Assembly (NCBI RefSeq): GCF_001902635.1
Contig: NZ_MJAO01000007.1
Coordinates: forward strand, 62,001-126,000
DNA length: 64,000 nt
DNA from: Serratia marcescens
GTDB lineage: Bacteria > Pseudomonadota > Gammaproteobacteria > Enterobacterales > Enterobacteriaceae
Direction of reading: 5' to 3'
Below, one piece after another: positions 46,921 to 55,786 of the stretch. Numbering within the stretch: position 1 is the stretch's first letter; each line of letters opens with the position of its first letter. The translations under genes were made by a program, and so were the position numbers. The notes under the pieces were generated by a model. The model saw only the letters and a list, made by a program, of their open reading frames with translations, was not told the DNA's origin and ran no database searches.

Positions 46921-47994
46921 TCAGAGCAGGTGTTGCACCAGCTGGTTTATCGCGCCACCGCCGACCAGCAACCAGACGAACAGCAGCGTGGCCAGCAGAA
47001 TCGGTTTCACCCCGGCCTGGCGCACGGCGCTGATGTGGGTGGTCAATCCCAGTGCCGCCATCGCCATCGCCAGCATCCAGGTGTCGGCGGTGATCAGGTG
47101 CCGTACCAGCGTGGCCGGCAGCAGGTTGAAGGAGTTCAGCCCGGCGACGGCGATAAACAGCACGGCGAACCACGGGATGGTGATGGCGGATTTTTCCGCC
47201 TTGCCGGCGTTGCCGCGGCTGATGTAGCCCGACAGCAGCAGCAGGAACGGCGCCAGCATCATCACGCGGATCATTTTGGCGATCACCGCGGCATTTTCGG
47301 CGTCAGGCCCGATGGCGTGCCCGGCGGCGACCACCTGAGCCACTTCGTGGATGGTGGAACCGGCGTAGATGCCGAAGGTTTCCTGGCTGAACGGCAGCCA
47401 CTGGAAGTGTTCATTCAGCTGATACAGCCACGGGTAGGCGAAGATCGCCAGGGTGCCGAACACCACCACGGTCGAGACCGCCACCGCCACTTTGCTGGAA
47501 TCGGCCTTCAGCACCGGCTCGGTGGCCATCACCGCCGCCGCGCCGCAGATGCTGCTGCCGGCGCCGATCAGCATCGCGGTCTGGCTGTCGATGCCGAACA
47601 CTTTCTTGCCGAGCCAGCAGGCCAGCAGGAAGGTGGTGGTCAGGGTCAGCGCGTCGATGATGATGCCGCTGGCGCCCACGTCGGCGATCTGTTGAAAGGT
47701 CAGCCGGAAACCGTAAAGGATAATACCCAGGCGCAGCAGGCGCTGTTTGGCCAGCTGTACGCCGCTATGACAAGCGGTCTGCAGCCGGGGATACAGCGTG
47801 TTGCCCACCAGAATGCCGAGCAGGATTGCCAGCGTCAGCGCCCCCAGGCCCAGCTCCGCCACCCAGGGAATGTCGCCGGCCCAGACGGCCAGCGCGGTGA
47901 GCGCGCCGGTCAGCAGTAGCCCCGGCACCAGCCGCGGCAGGCCGAACAGCGGAAAGCGTCGCTCGGGATAAGTATGAGTGGTATCAGTCGCCAT
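46921..47994 (-). CDS. yeiH: UPF0324 membrane protein YeiH
   Basis: 357 aa with about ten transmembrane helices. The family is regarded as putative sulfate/sulfite-related exporters. Conserved segments include [14 protein letters not shown] and [13 protein letters not shown]. In E. coli it is divergent from and controlled by yeiE; here a small gene lies between them. Confidence 0.92.
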   Translation of the reverse strand: MATDTTHTYPERRFPLFGLPRLVPGLLLTGALTALAVWAGDIPWVAELGLGALTLAILLGILVGNTLYPRLQTACHSGVQLAKQRLLRLGIILYGFRLTFQQIADVGASGIIIDALTLTTTFLLACWLGKKVFGIDSQTAMLIGAGSSICGAAAVMATEPVLKADSSKVAVAVSTVVVFGTLAIFAYPWLYQLNEHFQWLPFSQETFGIYAGSTIHEVAQVVAAGHAIGPDAENAAVIAKMIRVMMLAPFLLLLSGYISRGNAGKAEKSAITIPWFAVLFIAVAGLNSFNLLPATLVRHLITADTWMLAMAMAALGLTTHISAVRQAGVKPILLATLLFVWLLVGGGAINQLVQHLL

Positions 47995-48186
47995 AAAGTC
48001 AGTCCTTCAGTCTGTTTCTTGCCGCTAAGAGTACGTTTGGGCTGAATAAAAGAGAAATTGATTATATATTTATAACCTATCTGAATAAGTGGTATTGGGT
48101 CAGGCATTGGCATCAGGCCGCATTGTGGCTAGGGTGAGGAGGAACGGCGAGCTGCCGTCAATTTTCCAACTGAACAGGAGCAGGCG

Positions 48187-48384
48187 ATGGATACCGACGA
48201 TCAACGCAGAGAGCAGGTCGATCAGGAAGTGGGGCGCGCGGTGCGACGTTTGATTGAAGAAAACAAAACGCTCGATCGCGACAATCTCGTGGCAATGCTG
48301 CGATTAATACTGCGAGACGAAACCGGCACGCCGCGCGAGGCGGTGCTGGCCGCCGCGTCGCAGCTGGTCGCTTTGGGCAAGTAG
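48187..48384 (+). CDS. 65-aa hypothetical protein between yeiH and yeiE
   Basis: 65 aa, helical and charged. A good AGGAG site lies ahead of the ATG. Pattern and size (EVGRAVRRLIEEN...LVAMLRLIL) are reminiscent of the YmgB/AriR group of small biofilm/acid-response proteins, but the similarity is too weak for naming. It has no counterpart at this position in E. coli. Confidence 0.6.
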   Translation: MDTDDQRREQVDQEVGRAVRRLIEENKTLDRDNLVAMLRLILRDETGTPREAVLAAASQLVALGK

Positions 48385-48492
48385 CGCGCCGCTCTAGGCC
48401 ACAAACGGGGCAGCCTTTGCCGGGCTGCCCACGCATTGTTGACATCATGTTGTGGTTCTCTTGCAGGACCCTCTTTCAATACCGGGACGGCT

Positions 48493-49359
48493 ATGCATAT
48501 CACGTTGCGTCAACTGGAAGTCTTCACCGAAGTGCTGAAAAGCGGTTCGACCACTCAGGCCTCGGTGGTGCTGGCGCTGTCGCAGTCGGCGGTCAGCGCG
48601 GCGCTGGCGGATCTGGAGGGGCAGCTGGGCGTGCAGCTGTTTGACCGCGTCGGCAAACGGCTGGTGATCAACGAGCACGGCCGGTTGTTGTATCCCAAGG
48701 CGCTGGCGCTGTTGGAACAGGCGGGGGAGATCGAGCAGCTGTTTCGCCATGACGGTGGGGCGTTGCGCATCGCCGCCAGCAGCACCATCGGCAACTATAT
48801 GCTGCCGGAGATGATCGCCCGCTATCGCCGGGACTTTCCGGCTGCGCCGCTGGAGCTGAACGTCGGCAACAGCCAGGACGTGATCGTGGCGGTGGCGGAT
48901 TTCCGCGTCGATCTGGGGCTGATCGAAGGGCCTTGCCATATGCCGGAGCTGGTGACCCAGCCGTGGCTGGAGGATGAGCTGGTGGTGTTCGCCGCGCCCG
49001 ACAACCCGCTGACCCGGCAGCCGCCGACGTTGGCGGCATTGGCCGATGCGCCGTGGATCCTGCGCGAACGCGGCTCGGGCACCCGCGAGGTGTTGGATCA
49101 CCTGCTGTTGGCGCACCTGCCGCATTTCCAGCTGGTGATGGAGCTGGGCAACTCGGAGGCGATCAAACACGCGGTGCGGCACGGCATCGGCATCAGCTGC
49201 TTGTCGCGGCGAGTGGTGGCTGAACAATTGGCCAGCGGCGCGTTGGTGGAACTGCCGGTACCGCTGGCGCCGCTGCGGCGCACTCTGTACCTGATTCGCC
49301 ATCGCCAAAAGCACGTCTCCAACGCGTTACAGCGTTTTCTCAGCTATTGCGCCCTGTAA
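48493..49359 (+). CDS. yeiE: LysR-type regulator YeiE
   Basis: 288 aa. An N-terminal winged HTH ([38 protein letters not shown]...) precedes a periplasmic-binding-protein-like effector domain. YeiE orthologues have been linked to sulfite response and to motility/iron genes in enterobacteria. Start at ATG 48493; the open frame extends upstream without LysR similarity. Neighbouring divergent yeiH is the usual target. Confidence 0.93.
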   Translation: MHITLRQLEVFTEVLKSGSTTQASVVLALSQSAVSAALADLEGQLGVQLFDRVGKRLVINEHGRLLYPKALALLEQAGEIEQLFRHDGGALRIAASSTIGNYMLPEMIARYRRDFPAAPLELNVGNSQDVIVAVADFRVDLGLIEGPCHMPELVTQPWLEDELVVFAAPDNPLTRQPPTLAALADAPWILRERGSGTREVLDHLLLAHLPHFQLVMELGNSEAIKHAVRHGIGISCLSRRVVAEQLASGALVELPVPLAPLRRTLYLIRHRQKHVSNALQRFLSYCAL

Positions 49360-49386
49360 CCGCCGTCGCGCAAATTCCTCTGTCGC

Positions 49387-49420
49387 CGCGCAGGCCGGCA
49401 AAAGCATAAAAACCTGCGCG
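49387..49420 (+). terminator. Hairpin between yeiE and lysP
   Basis: CGCGCAGG pairs with CCTGCGCG around an 18-nt loop, 27 bp after the yeiE stop. There is no clear U-run, so termination is only possible. Confidence 0.4.
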
Positions 49421-49576
49421 CGCTCACATTAATGAGAGTAAGTAAGGCCATAAGGGCCGCGGCTAATAATTGCCTCTGAATTATGAAGCTATCTTATATC
49501 AGTGCAATGTTGCTAGTTCACCGGCGGGTATTTGTTACAATCCGCCCTCATTTTTCAAAGAGCAGATAGGGTACGA

Positions 49577-51055
49577 ATGGCTCAGCAGGATATAAAAACA
49601 TCGGGGCAGCAAGCACCCGGATTGCGCCGCGAGCTGAAAGCCCGGCATTTGACCATGATCGCCATCGGCGGCTCCATCGGCACCGGCCTGTTCGTCGCCT
49701 CGGGGGCCACGGTTTCTCAGGCTGGCCCCGGCGGGGCGCTGCTGTCTTACGCCTTGATCGGTTTGATGGTGTACTTCCTGATGACCAGCCTGGGCGAACT
49801 GGCGGCCTTTATGCCGGTTTCCGGTTCATTCTCCACCTACGGCGCCAAATACGTGGAAGAAGGCTTCGGCTTCGCGCTGGGCTGGAACTACTGGTACAAC
49901 TGGGCGGTGACCATCGCCGTTGACCTGGTGGCCTCACAGTTGGTGATGAACTACTGGTTCCCGGACACCCCCGGCTGGATCTGGAGCGCGCTGTTCCTCG
50001 GCCTGATGTTCCTGCTGAACTACATTTCGGTGAAAGGGTTCGGCGAGGCAGAATACTGGTTCGCGCTGATCAAAGTCAGCACCGTGATTATCTTCATCGC
50101 CGTCGGCGTGTTGATGATTGTCGGCATACTGAAGGGCGGTGAGCACGCCGGTTGGCAAAACTGGACGGTGGGCGACGCGCCGTTCGCCGGCGGCTTCTCG
50201 GCGATGATCGGCGTGGCGATGATCGTCGGCTTCTCGTTCCAGGGCACTGAACTGATCGGCATCGCGGCCGGCGAATCGGAAAACCCGGGTAAAAACATCC
50301 CGCGTGCGGTGCGTCAGGTGTTCTGGCGTATCCTGCTGTTCTATATCTTCGCCATTCTGATCATCAGCCTGATCATCCCTTATACCGATCCGAGCCTGCT
50401 GCGCAACGACGTGAAAGACATCAGCGTCAGCCCGTTCACCCTGGTGTTCCAACATGCCGGGCTGCTGTCGGCGGCGGCGGTGATGAACGCGGTGATTCTG
50501 ACGGCGGTGCTGTCTGCCGGTAACTCGGGCATGTACGCCTCCACCCGCATGCTGTATACCCTGGCTGCGGAAGGCAAGGCACCGCGCATCTTCGCCAAGC
50601 TGTCGAAAGGCGGCGTGCCGCGCAATGCGCTGTACGCGACCTGCGTGGTGGCCGGGCTGTGCTTCCTGACCTCGATGTTCGGCAACCAGTCGGTTTACCT
50701 GTGGCTGCTGAATACCTCCGGCATGACCGGCTTCATCGCCTGGTTGGGCATCGCCATCAGCCATTATCGCTTCCGTCGCGGTTACATGCTGCAGGGGCGC
50801 GATCTGAATGACTTGCCGTACCGTTCCGGGTTCTTCCCGCTGGGGCCGATCTTCGCCTTCGTGCTGTGCCTGATCATTACCCTGGGCCAGAACTACCAGG
50901 CCTTCCTGCAAGACAAGATCGATTGGTACGGCGTGACCGCGACCTATATCGGCATTCCGCTGTTCCTGCTGATCTGGTTCGGTTACAAGCTGTCGCGCGG
51001 CACTCGTGTCGTGAAGTACAGCGAAATGGAATTCCCGAAGATGAACGTGAAGTAA
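49577..51055 (+). CDS. lysP: Lysine-specific permease LysP
   Basis: 492 aa amino acid/polyamine/organocation permease with 12 transmembrane helices. N-terminal signature LRRELKARHLTMIAIGGSIGTGLFVASG. In E. coli LysP imports lysine and also restrains the CadC sensor. Start at ATG 49577, with AGGG upstream, matches the E. coli length (489). Confidence 0.95.
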   Translation: MAQQDIKTSGQQAPGLRRELKARHLTMIAIGGSIGTGLFVASGATVSQAGPGGALLSYALIGLMVYFLMTSLGELAAFMPVSGSFSTYGAKYVEEGFGFALGWNYWYNWAVTIAVDLVASQLVMNYWFPDTPGWIWSALFLGLMFLLNYISVKGFGEAEYWFALIKVSTVIIFIAVGVLMIVGILKGGEHAGWQNWTVGDAPFAGGFSAMIGVAMIVGFSFQGTELIGIAAGESENPGKNIPRAVRQVFWRILLFYIFAILIISLIIPYTDPSLLRNDVKDISVSPFTLVFQHAGLLSAAAVMNAVILTAVLSAGNSGMYASTRMLYTLAAEGKAPRIFAKLSKGGVPRNALYATCVVAGLCFLTSMFGNQSVYLWLLNTSGMTGFIAWLGIAISHYRFRRGYMLQGRDLNDLPYRSGFFPLGPIFAFVLCLIITLGQNYQAFLQDKIDWYGVTATYIGIPLFLLIWFGYKLSRGTRVVKYSEMEFPKMNVK

Positions 51056-51071
51056 TTTTCGGTGCATGACG

Positions 51072-51098
51072 CGCGGCGGGGATCCCCGCCGCGTTTGG
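51072..51098. terminator. Terminator between lysP and the GGDEF-like gene
   Basis: A 22-bp perfect palindrome (CGCGGCGGGGA / TCCCCGCCGCG) followed by TTTGGTTTT; it lies between two convergent genes. Confidence 0.85.
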
Positions 51099-51100
51099 TT

Positions 51101-52201
51101 TTACTTTCTCCCGCCTTTCGCTTCCGCCAGCGCCTGCTGCGCCGAGCTCATCAAGCCGTCCACCGTCGCGTAATCCTGCGTCAGCGCCAGAATGCCGGCG
51201 TTAAGCTGCATGTTCACCTCGCCGAACGCGCCAAAATCGTAGGGCGCCTCCAACGGCGGCACAATGCGCGCCAGGAATTCGCTTTCCGCGCCGTAAGGCA
51301 GATCGTGCACCAGAATCAAAAACAGGCCGCCGGTATAACGGCAGACGTAGTCGCTGGGGCGGATCAGCGTCTTGAGACGCACGCCGACGGTACGCAGCAC
51401 GTCGTCGCCGATCTGGACGCCGTGGCTTTGGTAGAGCGCCGCCAGCGGGCCGAACTCAAGAATGAACAGGTGGGAGATCGGTTGCGCCGTGCCGGGGCGA
51501 CAGATGTCGCGCATCACCGCCTCGCCGCCCGCGCGGTTGAGGAAGCCGGTCAGGCGATCGCGGTGGGACGCCTGCTGTTTTTCCCAGGCCAGCGTGACGC
51601 GTTGCACCAGTTGGCGGTGGTAGCGAACGATGATGCCGTGCGCCAGCACCAGCCACAGCGGCGCGAGGTCGGCGAGGAGAAACAGGTTTTGCACGCGCGA
51701 CAGCGGCGCTGCCAGCAGGTAGGGCAAGGTCAGCGCGATGACCTCCAACAGCGCAAAGCGTGGGGCGGCGGCGTGGCGCTGCATCAGCCAGCAGGCCAGG
51801 GCGGTCACCGTCAGCCCGGCGAACAGAATCAGCACGAAACGGCCCGACAGCATCGCCAGAGCGGCGCTGGCGCCGACCAGCACCGCCCACAGCAACACCA
51901 TCACCAGCATGGCGTTCGGCCAGGTGGGTTGACGCCGGCGCGCCAGCCAGCCGCGCCCGGCGGTCAGCAGCAGCAACAACAGCAATAGGCCGATGCCGAG
52001 CAGCCGCTGGTTCAGCCAGGCGTAACCGACCAACAGCGCCGCCGGCGCCGCGGCGTTCAGCCAGGGCGTGAGCGGAGAGGGGGTCAGCGTGAGCCGCAGC
52101 TGGCGTTGAAACGGCTCGTCATCGGCATGCAGCGGGCTGTGCAACAGCCAGTTCAGCAGAGCCGGGCGTTTGGGCGTTATCGCCGGAGATGGACTTCTCA
52201 T
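51101..52201 (-). CDS. Membrane protein with degenerate GGDEF domain
   Basis: 366 aa. Several N-terminal transmembrane helices (about 45-200), then a GGDEF-type domain (about 205-360) with DRLTGFLNRAGGE near its start and AGILAL...DGLMSSAQQALAEAK at its end. The active-site motif reads RYTGGLF where the canonical sequence is RYGGDEF, so the two acidic catalytic residues are missing and cyclase activity is unlikely. It may bind nucleotide or act as a regulatory partner. Confidence 0.85.
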   Translation of the reverse strand: MRSPSPAITPKRPALLNWLLHSPLHADDEPFQRQLRLTLTPSPLTPWLNAAAPAALLVGYAWLNQRLLGIGLLLLLLLLTAGRGWLARRRQPTWPNAMLVMVLLWAVLVGASAALAMLSGRFVLILFAGLTVTALACWLMQRHAAAPRFALLEVIALTLPYLLAAPLSRVQNLFLLADLAPLWLVLAHGIIVRYHRQLVQRVTLAWEKQQASHRDRLTGFLNRAGGEAVMRDICRPGTAQPISHLFILEFGPLAALYQSHGVQIGDDVLRTVGVRLKTLIRPSDYVCRYTGGLFLILVHDLPYGAESEFLARIVPPLEAPYDFGAFGEVNMQLNAGILALTQDYATVDGLMSSAQQALAEAKGGRK

Positions 52202-52564
52202 TACAGCCTCGTCAATAAGGCCGCCCTTGCGGCGGCCTGAAAGTTTTTTGCACGCGCGGTGCTTTGGTTTTGGATTCTATGTGGTTTTTTCATCATTTGT
52301 CAGAGTCTGGTCGGATCAGGAATAATTTTCAGAATAATGAACCTAATGGCCGTTAACGAGAGAAAAGCGACGGGCTGAAAAATGGCGAGTAAAAACAAAT
52401 TATTACATTTTGACAACGCCGTTTTTACCTATAGATATGATTGATAAGTATTATCGTTTGCTTTATTGTTAACGGCTGCGCGCAGGCTGTCGCCGCGCAC
52501 TTTCCGGTTTACGGCGGGCGTTTTCGCGCCGCTGTCATGATGGTTGTAACAGGTATCCTAACTA
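52202..52564. other. 363-bp divergent region before the iron transporter
   Basis: AT-rich promoter region containing a strong Fur-box-like sequence (52442-52456). The hairpin GGCCGCC-CTTGC-GGCGGCC at 52219-52235 follows the start of the GGDEF-like gene. Nothing else recognised. Confidence 0.55.
52442..52456. promoter_or_regulatory. Fur box upstream of the iron ABC permease
   Basis: TGATAAGTATTATCG matches the 7-1-7 Fur consensus TGATAATNATTATCA at twelve of fourteen defined positions, 109 bp before the permease start. Confidence 0.75.
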
Positions 52565-53647
52565 ATGAGCGTATCCACCGATCCCATGACTGAAGCCAAG
52601 GGGCAATCCGACGCCGGCGTGATGGGGCGTTATCAGCATATTCTTCGCCATCGCCTGTTGATGATGGGCGTGTTGGCATTGGCGATCATGGGGTCGCTGC
52701 TGCTGGACTTCACCATGGGGCCGTCTGGCCTGTCGCTGTCCTCTTTGTGGCAAACGTTGCTCGATCCCGCCGCGGCCGATGCCGGTACGCGGGTGATCGT
52801 CTGGGACATCCGCCTGCCCTATGCGCTGATGGCGGTGGTGGTGGGCTTTGCGCTCGGCCTGGCCGGTGCGGAAATGCAAACCATCCTGAATAACCCGTTG
52901 GCCAGCCCCTTTACTCTCGGCGTGTCTTCCGCCGCGGCGTTCGGCGCCGCGTTGGCAATCGTTCTGGGCATCGGCATTCCGGGCATTCCCGATCAGTGGT
53001 TTATCTCCGCCAACGCCTTTATCTTCGCGCTGTTCGCCGCGCTGATGCTGGACGGTATCACGCGCTGGACGCGGGTCGCCACCTCCGGTGTGGTGCTGTT
53101 CGGCATCGCGCTGGTGTTTACCTTCAACGCACTGGTGTCGATGATGCAGTTCATCGCCAGCGAGGACACGCTGCAAGGGCTGGTGTTCTGGACGATGGGC
53201 AGCCTGGCGCGCGCCTCGTGGGACAAACTGGGTATCCTGTTCGGGGTATTCGCCGTACTGCTGCCGCTGTCGATGATGAGCTCGTGGAAACTGACCGCGC
53301 TGCGTCTGGGTGAAGACCGGGCGGTGAGCTTCGGCATCGACGTGCGCCGTCTGCGGCTGGCCACGCTGCTGCGCATCAGCATTCTTTCCGCGCTGGCGGT
53401 GGCGTTCGTCGGGCCGATCGGCTTTATCGGCCTGGTGGCGCCGCACATCGCCCGCATGATCTTCGGCGAAGATCACCGCTTCTATCTGCCGGCCAGCGCG
53501 CTGATCGGCGCGTTGGTGCTGTCGATGGCCTCGGTGGCGTCGAAGAATTTGGTGCCCGGTGTGATCATCCCGGTGGGTATCGTCACGTCGCTGGTCGGGG
53601 TGCCGTTCTTCCTGAGTATTATTTTGCGTCACCGGGGGAACGTATGA
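52565..53647 (+). CDS. Iron-siderophore ABC transporter permease (FecCD family)
   Basis: 360 aa, about nine to ten transmembrane helices, FecCD/BtuC type with the conserved GPIGFIGLVAPHIAR segment that contacts the ATPase. It overlaps the ATPase gene by 4 nt (ATGA). Only one permease gene is present, so it should act as a homodimer, unlike two-permease systems such as FepDG. Confidence 0.9.
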   Translation: MSVSTDPMTEAKGQSDAGVMGRYQHILRHRLLMMGVLALAIMGSLLLDFTMGPSGLSLSSLWQTLLDPAAADAGTRVIVWDIRLPYALMAVVVGFALGLAGAEMQTILNNPLASPFTLGVSSAAAFGAALAIVLGIGIPGIPDQWFISANAFIFALFAALMLDGITRWTRVATSGVVLFGIALVFTFNALVSMMQFIASEDTLQGLVFWTMGSLARASWDKLGILFGVFAVLLPLSMMSSWKLTALRLGEDRAVSFGIDVRRLRLATLLRISILSALAVAFVGPIGFIGLVAPHIARMIFGEDHRFYLPASALIGALVLSMASVASKNLVPGVIIPVGIVTSLVGVPFFLSIILRHRGNV

Positions 53648-54432
53648 GCCAGGGCTTGCGGATAGAAAATTTCTCGGCGGGTTACCCGAAACGCCAGGTG
53701 ATCGCCGATCTCTCGGTGCCGATGCTGCCGCGCGGGCAAATCACCGTGTTGCTGGGGCCGAACGGCAGCGGAAAATCGACGCTGCTGCGCTCGCTGGCCG
53801 GGCTGAACCCGGCGCAGGGCAAGCTGTGGCTGGACGACGGCGATCTGATGCAGATGCCGTTCGCCCGCCGGGCGGAGAAAGTGGTGTATCTGCCGCAGTC
53901 GCTGCCAGCCGGGGTGCATCTGCACGTGCTGGAATCGATCATCGTGGCGCAGCGCGCCTCGGGCGGCCGCAGCAACGCCGGCAGCGAAGCGGAAGTGATG
54001 GCCCTGCTGGAACAGTTGGGCATCGCCCATCTGGCGCTGAGCTATCTCGATCAGCTGTCCGGCGGCCAGAAACAGCTGGTGGGGTTGGCGCAGTCGCTGA
54101 TCCGTCAACCGTCGCTGCTGCTGTTGGATGAGCCGCTGAGCGCGCTCGATCTCAACTATCAGTTCCACGTGATGGATTTGGTGCGCCGCGAAACCCGCAA
54201 GCGCAATATCGTGACGGTGGTGGTGGTACACGACATCAACATCGCGCTGCGCCACGGCGACCACGTGCTGATGCTGCAGGATGGCGATCTGATCGCCGAC
54301 GGCGCGCCGGAGCAGGTGATTACGCCGCAGAGCCTGGCGCGGGTCTATGGCGTGCGCGGGCGCATCGAGCGCTGTTCGCAGGGTTCGCCGCAGGTGTTGA
54401 TAGACGGCCTGGTGAATCAGCCGACCATTTAA
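53644..54432 (+). CDS. Iron-siderophore ABC transporter ATPase (FepC/FecE-like)
   Basis: 262 aa. Walker A GPNGSGKST, signature LSGGQKQ, Walker B LLLLDEP, followed by the D-loop SALD and switch His (VVVHDIN). Translationally coupled to the permease. Energises ferric-siderophore import. Confidence 0.92.
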   Translation: MSQGLRIENFSAGYPKRQVIADLSVPMLPRGQITVLLGPNGSGKSTLLRSLAGLNPAQGKLWLDDGDLMQMPFARRAEKVVYLPQSLPAGVHLHVLESIIVAQRASGGRSNAGSEAEVMALLEQLGIAHLALSYLDQLSGGQKQLVGLAQSLIRQPSLLLLDEPLSALDLNYQFHVMDLVRRETRKRNIVTVVVVHDINIALRHGDHVLMLQDGDLIADGAPEQVITPQSLARVYGVRGRIERCSQGSPQVLIDGLVNQPTI

Positions 54433-54777
54433 CCCAAGAAAAAGCCCGGCATGGCCGTAATGCTTGTCAGTTAGCTTTTTTCTGAAGATGTCGGTGATGT
54501 TTTCGGTCGATAAAAGTGAGATGCTCCATGAGACTCATGCGCCTCGACCGAGCAAGGGAGCGTAGGTGCGATCCCTTGCAACCTGTGCCTTTGCCAACGT
54601 TACTCAGCCCATCCCTGGACCTCGCCCCTTCGGGGCCCCTCCAATTGCCGTTCATCGGAGTTGCAGAGAAATTCGGGATATTTACGGCAATTTCTTCTGC
54701 ACTGAACGTACAGAGACCGGATAAAAAAATGCCAGTCAGGCTTAGCTGACCAGCATTGCGGCATCGCCGGGCTTTTT
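54433..54777. other. Convergent intergenic region with a disrupted terminator
   Basis: It contains the halves of one intrinsic terminator (54439-54450 and 54765-54777) separated by a 301-bp IS4-like miniature element with target-site duplication. No gene needed to explain the region. Confidence 0.75.
54458..54758. mobile_element. 301-bp IS4-like miniature element inserted in a terminator loop
   Basis: Flanking 11-bp duplications CGGCATGGCCG (54447-54457) and CGGCATCGCCG (54759-54769) differ at one base. The ends TAATGCTTGTCAGTTAGC and, in reverse complement, CAATGCTGGTCAGCTAAGC are imperfect inverted repeats resembling the TAATGCCGATCAGTTAAG end of IS4, whose family makes duplications of about this size. 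Removing the element plus one duplication rejoins GCCCGGC-ATC-GCCGGGC-T7, a perfect terminator. Only a 62-codon minus-strand frame lies inside, so it is a MITE or an internally deleted IS. Confidence 0.75.
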
Positions 54778-55731
54778 TTATCGCGCAGCGTGGTTCAAGG
54801 CCTCACTCACGCGTTCGACGACGTGCTGGGCGGTGACGATGCCGCCGGACAGATAAACTTCGGCCGCCGGTAGGTAAACCACCTGGCCTTTTTTCACCGC
54901 CGCGGTCTTCTTCAGCGCGGTGGTGGTGAGAACCTTCTGCGGCGCTACCGCGTTCGGCCGCCCAGTCGCCGCATCGCGATCGATGATGAACAGCCAGTCC
55001 GGGTTCAGCTTGGCCACTTGTTCAGGCGTCAGCTTGTTGCCGCGCACGTCTTTTTCGTCGGACTGCAGTGCGGACGAGAAGCCGAGGGTGTCATAGACGA
55101 AGCTGAAACGGCTTTTGGGGGCGTAGGCGCTGATTTTGCCGCCGGAGAACAGTACCACCAGCCCGCGCCCGGCCTGGGCGGCCTGCGGTTTGACCGCTGC
55201 GATCTGCGCATCCAGCTTATCTACCGCCGCCTGCGCCTGCTGCTGTTTATCGAACAGCTCGCCCAGCTGCAGAGTACGCTGTTTCAGGCTGCCCAACTGA
55301 TCCTGCTGATCGACGGACATATTCAGCGTTGGTGCCAGCGCGTTCAGCTCGTCATAGGCTTTGGATGCGCGGCCGGCGATCAGGATCAGATCCGGTTTGG
55401 CGGCGCGCAGCACGGCCATATTCGGCTCGAACAGGGTACCGGCATTGAGGTATTTGTCGTCCTGATAGCGCTTCAGGCTATCCGGCAAATTCTTGCGGTT
55501 GCCGGGCAGCGCCAGCGGCTCGACGCCCAACAGCTGCAGCGTTTCCAGCGAAGCGTAATCCAGCACGACGATGCGCTGCGGGTGTTTCTTCACCTCGGTG
55601 CTGCCGTTCAGGTGCTGGACGTTGACCGTCACCGGCGTCTGGGCTATCGGCGTGTCGGTTTTGCTATGGCAACCCGCCAGCGCCATAGCGGCCAGCAGGG
55701 CGATCATCAGGGGGGATCGGCGTAATGTCAT
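54778..55731 (-). CDS. Iron-siderophore ABC transporter binding lipoprotein
   Basis: 317 aa, signal peptide with lipobox LAGC (C20). FatB/CeuE-like periplasmic binding protein: HPQRIVVLDYASLETLQLLGV at the start of lobe 1 and KPDLILIAGRASKAYDEL. It would deliver a catecholate-type siderophore to the permease encoded convergently. 55 bp after the receptor gene, probably in one operon with it. Confidence 0.88.
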   Translation of the reverse strand: MTLRRSPLMIALLAAMALAGCHSKTDTPIAQTPVTVNVQHLNGSTEVKKHPQRIVVLDYASLETLQLLGVEPLALPGNRKNLPDSLKRYQDDKYLNAGTLFEPNMAVLRAAKPDLILIAGRASKAYDELNALAPTLNMSVDQQDQLGSLKQRTLQLGELFDKQQQAQAAVDKLDAQIAAVKPQAAQAGRGLVVLFSGGKISAYAPKSRFSFVYDTLGFSSALQSDEKDVRGNKLTPEQVAKLNPDWLFIIDRDAATGRPNAVAPQKVLTTTALKKTAAVKKGQVVYLPAAEVYLSGGIVTAQHVVERVSEALNHAAR

Positions 55732-55786
55732 GGGGCTTCCTCAGTGTGATGGAATCAAAAGGGCGCGCAGCGCGCGCCCAGGGGCA

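Noticed and set aside
49360..49576. Lysine riboswitch before lysP
   Set aside because: The leader is short and lacks the multi-helix conserved core; only a simple hairpin near yeiE is seen.
54467..54655. 62-codon frame inside the miniature element as a gene
   Set aside because: Most of it has no protein-like character; at best the end could be the last codons of a deleted transposase.
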